Below, piece by piece: positions 12,469-15,526 of a stretch of 15,526 nucleotides of DNA. Under the pieces are notes generated by a model. The model saw only the letters and a program-made list of their open reading frames with translations, did not search any database and had not been told where the DNA came from. This stretch comes from Methanobrevibacter sp. (GTDB taxonomy: Archaea; Methanobacteriota; Methanobacteria; Methanobacteriales; Methanobacteriaceae), in assembly GCA_009777005.1 (NCBI GenBank), contig WRMT01000032.1, forward strand, positions 1-15,526, read 5' to 3'. Each line of letters opens with the position of its first letter. Position 1 is the first letter of the stretch. The translations under genes and the position numbers were made by a program.

Positions 12469-14403
12469 TTAATAAAATGAATTTAAAGATTGAATAGCAT
12501 AATCTTCCTTCATAACTTCATTAATTTCAGGATCTCCTATGTCTGTAATTCCTTTTACTTCTTTAATTTTATCCATTAGTCCAAGAGTACGATTTTTAGC
12601 TTCTCGAATGATAGTATCATAAGTCCTAGGATATATTGTTATTGTTTTTCCAACGGTCTCTTCCTCTTCACTTTCATTATCTATTTTTGAGCCTAATACA
12701 TAACAATCAATTTCAATGTCTCCACCTTTTTGTATTTTTGTGTGAGCCCTTATTTTCTTTGCATATCTTTTGGCTTGATTCATTTCTTCATCCCCTATTG
12801 TAGAATCTCCTTTTTTGAGTTCAACAATTAAAATTTTATCATAACCAATTAGGTTTCCCTTTTTTCTTTTATCACTACCAGTTATGCTAAACATATTACC
12901 ATTTGATGTTGTTACAAAATCAGGTCTTTTATTATCTCCTTCAAATGATGTTTCAACTTTCAACACTTCTCTTAATGCAGTTTTTAAAGATTTATTAGAT
13001 GTGAAAATACCTGGACCTTCATATTCTGGTCCAAAAATCCACAATCCATTTTCAAATATGGGTTGAAGTTGACTTAATTCTTTTGTTGTAGGTTTATCTG
13101 ATAAATGTTCAAGATTTGCTATTAATTTAAGACGTCCATAAAGTTCACCTAAAACACCATATGCATCTTCAATACTCCATTTTTCCAAAATTTTTCCTAG
13201 TTTTTCCCAATCATCAGTATCCATTTCAAAAAACTTTTGCAGTAAAAGATCCCTTTTGCCTGTTGTTCCCATAGTTGCTACTATTGAAACAACCTTATTT
13301 AATTGTGTTTTATTTAAAAAATGTTCATCTAGTAACCTATCAATAAATTTTCCTACATCCTGCTGAGAAACAGGATCCAATCCTTTAATGACTTCCTCAT
13401 TAATTTTGACAGTATTTATCTTTTTTTCATGGTGGGACTCACTCAAATAGTCTTTAGCTATTTCAAGTATTTTCTCTTTAGCAAATTCTTTAACTCTATT
13501 AATTTTTGCATCATCTTCAAACCCACTCCAATCTGGTTTAACATAATTTTCTAAAAAATCAGCAATTATAACAAATACAAATTTATTTTCTATGTTGTTT
13601 TTTCCATCAAAAGGTATATCTAAATCTTTCCACTTATTTACTTCAGCAGATCTATTATTTACATACCAAACTATTTGATATTGTGAAATTTTTTTATTAT
13701 ATTTTTCTCGAGGGATTTGAACAATTACTAATTTTTCCCCATCGAACTCATATTCTTTTCTATCAAATTCATATAAATCTAATAATCTCAACTCTTTATT
13801 GTTAATATAAATTTTAAAATGAGGATCAGCTCCAAAACGCACACTTAGACTATTTGCTATTAATTTTTCATTGATATAATTACGATATATTGGGCATTTA
13901 ATTAGTAATCCCGTTTCTTTTTCACTATCATTTTTTTCAGAAGAAATAATTTTAGTTGCAGCGAAACCACCACCTATTTCACATTTTTTCACTTTAAATT
14001 TGGATTTAATTTCATTTTTATATGAAATAACTTCATAAGAATTTGAAAATCCAAAAAGACCTAATCTACCCCTACCATTTTTTCCTATAATGGTTCTATC
14101 TATGGATTCATTAATTGAGATTTTATTTCCATCAGTTCTTTTATCAAATCCAACGGATCCCCAAATTTCTTCAAATTCTTCTGGATTGATTCCTTCTCCA
14201 TTATCAGCTACTGTAAATATTTCCCCATCACATAATCCTTCAATTTCTGGCCATTCAATCCTAACCTCAGTTGCTTTTGCATCATAAGAATTAGCCACTA
14301 ATTCCATTATAGCATTTTCAGGATTTTTTAGTTGTGATCTTAAAAAAGATTTATCAAAATTAGGTGCTAAATGGAATTGATTGAATTTAGTTTTTTTATT
14401 CAT
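12469..14403 (-). CDS. GHKL ATPase with C-terminal PD-(D/E)XK-like (Shedu-like) nuclease domain; candidate defence protein
   Basis: 644 residues. The N-terminal GHKL ATP-binding domain has motif N in ENAIMELVANSYDAKA (Glu34, Asn38, Asp41), DNGEGI at 67-72 and the lid GKNGRGRLGLFGF at about 107-119, as in MutL, Hsp90 and MORC proteins. A middle region (about 200-440) is largely helical. From about 450 comes WIFGPEYEG, then RPDF with Asp495, then ILIVELKKG with Glu528 and Lys530, and NQAKRYAKK shortly after. This is the D...ExK layout of the restriction-endonuclease fold, similar to DUF4263/Shedu nucleases. ATP-driven clamp plus nuclease suggests cutting of foreign DNA. AAGGAGTG seven bases before the ATG is a strong ribosome-binding site. 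It stands alone between an integrase fragment and xth, typical of a single-gene defence cassette. Defence is inference. Confidence 0.75.
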   Translation of the reverse strand: MNKKTKFNQFHLAPNFDKSFLRSQLKNPENAIMELVANSYDAKATEVRIEWPEIEGLCDGEIFTVADNGEGINPEEFEEIWGSVGFDKRTDGNKISINESIDRTIIGKNGRGRLGLFGFSNSYEVISYKNEIKSKFKVKKCEIGGGFAATKIISSEKNDSEKETGLLIKCPIYRNYINEKLIANSLSVRFGADPHFKIYINNKELRLLDLYEFDRKEYEFDGEKLVIVQIPREKYNKKISQYQIVWYVNNRSAEVNKWKDLDIPFDGKNNIENKFVFVIIADFLENYVKPDWSGFEDDAKINRVKEFAKEKILEIAKDYLSESHHEKKINTVKINEEVIKGLDPVSQQDVGKFIDRLLDEHFLNKTQLNKVVSIVATMGTTGKRDLLLQKFFEMDTDDWEKLGKILEKWSIEDAYGVLGELYGRLKLIANLEHLSDKPTTKELSQLQPIFENGLWIFGPEYEGPGIFTSNKSLKTALREVLKVETSFEGDNKRPDFVTTSNGNMFSITGSDKRKKGNLIGYDKILIVELKKGDSTIGDEEMNQAKRYAKKIRAHTKIQKGGDIEIDCYVLGSKIDNESEEEETVGKTITIYPRTYDTIIREAKNRTLGLMDKIKEVKGITDIGDPEINEVMKEDYAIQSLNSFY

Positions 14404-14605
14404 GAAAAAGCACTCCTTATGGTCATTATAAGTTTTTTAATATATTTCTATATTCTCAAACCTTTAAATAGTTATTTATTTTATTATTTCTATTTTTGAA
14501 GAATATCTATTGAGGAAACTTAATGAAAATTTTATATACTCTTAAACTACAAATTATATTAATAGAAAATTAGTAACTTGCAAACTAATGAAAATGATTA
14601 AAGGT
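14404..14605. other. Intergenic region between the GHKL-nuclease gene and xth
   Basis: About 200 A/T-rich bases. They contain the AAGGAGTG ribosome-binding site of the GHKL gene and, closer to xth, a small inverted repeat ATTAGT...ACTAAT (14569-14589) with a nine-base loop that might lie in the xth 3' region. No gene is visible. Confidence 0.35.
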
Positions 14606-15379
14606 TTATAATTCAATCTCCAACCCAATTGGAGCATGGTCTGAGCCCATTACATCAGATAAAATATAGCTATCTAGAACATTATCTTTGAATTCTTCAT
14701 TTACAAAGAAATAGTCTAGTCTCCAGCCTACATTCCTAGTTCTTGCTCTTGTTCTGTAGCTCCACCATGTGTATTGGTCTGGTTTGTCATTGAACATTCT
14801 AAAGGTATCTACATAACCATTAGCTAGAAATTTGTCTATCCATTTTCTTTCTATTGGTAAAAATCCTGAAACCTTACTATTTTCTTTAGGTCTAGCTATG
14901 TCAATTTCTTTGTGTGCTGTGTTTAAATCACCACATATTATTATATTGTTTCCTTGGTCTCTTAAATTGTTAGTGTATGTGAGAAATGCATCGTAAAATT
15001 CAAGCTTGTATTGTAATCTTTCATCACTCATACCACCATTGGGATAATATATATTTAGTAAAATAAAATCATCAAAATCGAATCTTTGAAATCTGCCTTC
15101 TATGTCAAATTTCTTAATATTGAAGCTATTGCTTATTTCATTTGGTTTAATTGATGTGTAAGTAGCTACTCCACTATATCCTTTTCTTTCTGCTGGATTA
15201 AAATAGCTATGATAATTAGGAACATCTTTTAATTTTTTAGGAAGTTGTTCAACATTAGCTTTAATTTCTTGGAGACATAATATATCAGTATCAACTCCCT
15301 CAAACCATTCCAAAAACCCTTTTCTATGAATTGCTCTAATTCCATTAACATTCCATGATAATAATGTTATATTTGTCAT
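14606..15379 (-). CDS. xth: Exonuclease III / AP endonuclease (intact)
   Basis: 257 residues from the ATG at 15379, preceded by GAGGTAGG; the frame is open further upstream but that part has no family similarity. It is a complete member of the exonuclease III (XthA/APE) family for base excision repair. The enzyme cuts the backbone 5' of abasic sites and trims 3' ends. Metal and catalytic residues are all present: Asn10 (SWNVNGIRA), Glu38 (LCLQEIKA), Tyr111 (NIYYPNGG), Asp151 and Asn153 (CGDLNTAHKEID), Asp222 (RLDYFF), and Asp247-His248 (MGSDHAPIG). The WWSYRTRART DNA-contact loop is intact. Two broken copies of its 3' half occur in the same orientation at 3466-3756 and 7655-7965. This gene therefore seems to be the functional copy at the edge of the island and a likely recombination target. 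Confidence 0.93.
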   Translation of the reverse strand: MTNITLLSWNVNGIRAIHRKGFLEWFEGVDTDILCLQEIKANVEQLPKKLKDVPNYHSYFNPAERKGYSGVATYTSIKPNEISNSFNIKKFDIEGRFQRFDFDDFILLNIYYPNGGMSDERLQYKLEFYDAFLTYTNNLRDQGNNIIICGDLNTAHKEIDIARPKENSKVSGFLPIERKWIDKFLANGYVDTFRMFNDKPDQYTWWSYRTRARTRNVGWRLDYFFVNEEFKDNVLDSYILSDVMGSDHAPIGLEIEL

Positions 15380-15459
15380 AATCCTACCTCTAAAGAATTT
15401 AAAAAAAAATATGATAGCTAATATTATATTCCGATTCACAGACCTTAAAATTTTCTTTT

Positions 15460-15526
15460 CTAATTATCATCTTCATTAGCTAAAATTTTCATTGGAATTA
15501 TTTGATCATAGTTTTTAAATAATGAT
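15460..15526 (-). CDS. C-terminal end of an unidentified protein (cut by window edge)
   Basis: On the minus strand an open frame enters from the window edge and ends in TAG at 15460-15462. Its last codons read SLFKNYDQIIPMKILANEDD plus Asn. The short acidic end looks like a natural C-terminus. It would be upstream of xth on the same strand, about 80 bases away. The family cannot be told from 21 residues. Confidence 0.4.
   Translation of the reverse strand, partial: SLFKNYDQIIPMKILANEDDN

Noticed and set aside
12884..13066. Plus-strand ORF inside the GHKL gene
   Set aside because: Antisense shadow of a well-supported 644-codon gene.
14090..14287. Plus-strand ORF inside the GHKL gene
   Set aside because: Antisense shadow of the conserved ATP-binding region.
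1..15526. tRNA or rRNA genes as attachment targets
   Set aside because: I found no cloverleaf, TTCGA-type T-loop in context or rRNA-like sequence; the flanking repeated gene is xth instead.

Overview
The window is very AT-rich. It carries an Orc1/Cdc6-type initiator gene, archaeal TATA elements close to start codons (several genes look leaderless) and AGGTGA/GGAG Shine-Dalgarno sites. Together with the style of the proteins this points to a methanogenic archaeon of the Methanobacteriales, most likely a gut or rumen Methanobrevibacter or Methanosphaera. That placement is inferred from gene style, not from a marker gene.

Left flank (1-3440), chromosomal in character. It holds a decayed SAM-methyltransferase (minus), a membrane-anchored thioredoxin followed at once by a CcdA-type membrane electron carrier (plus, probably one redox operon), and a membrane-anchored M14-like metallopeptidase relative (minus). 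Last comes a remnant of a membrane protein.

Middle (3466-12445), an accessory island built from repeated, broken modules. Two diverged copies of the same gene set lie head to head. The right copy reads tyrosine integrase (8039-9184, nonsense-mutated at the catalytic Tyr codon), Orc1/Cdc6 (9458-10288, truncated), winged-helix regulator (10616-10886, frameshifted), second winged-helix regulator (11070-11327) and small membrane-protein genes (11579-12252). The left copy, inverted, reads tiny genes (4043-4726, minus), intact winged-helix regulator (4952-5224), an Orc1/Cdc6 3' scrap (5798-5906) and an integrase pseudogene (5965-6825). Nucleotide homology between the arms runs through promoters and 3' flanks, so this is an inverted duplication of one integrative element. 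A 137-bp MITE with a 5-bp target duplication lies in the left arm. Between the arms is a chimeric ORF joining an exonuclease III fragment to the 3' half of a RecG-like ATPase/transcriptional regulator gene.

Right flank (12251-15526). It holds the C-terminal end of a second, XerC/D-like integrase and a 644-aa GHKL-ATPase protein with a C-terminal PD-(D/E)XK-like domain (candidate defence protein, minus). Beyond these are an intact exonuclease III gene (xth, minus) and the last codons of another gene at the window edge. Two broken xth segments lie at 3466-3756 and 7655-7965, in the same orientation as the intact gene and next to mobile-element modules. This suggests that xth is the integration or recombination target.

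The likely working genes are thioredoxin/CcdA, the M14-like protein, the left winged-helix regulator with its divergent minigenes, the second winged-helix regulator, the small membrane proteins, the GHKL-nuclease gene and xth. The integrases and Orc1/Cdc6 look dead or damaged, so the island appears stranded in the genome.
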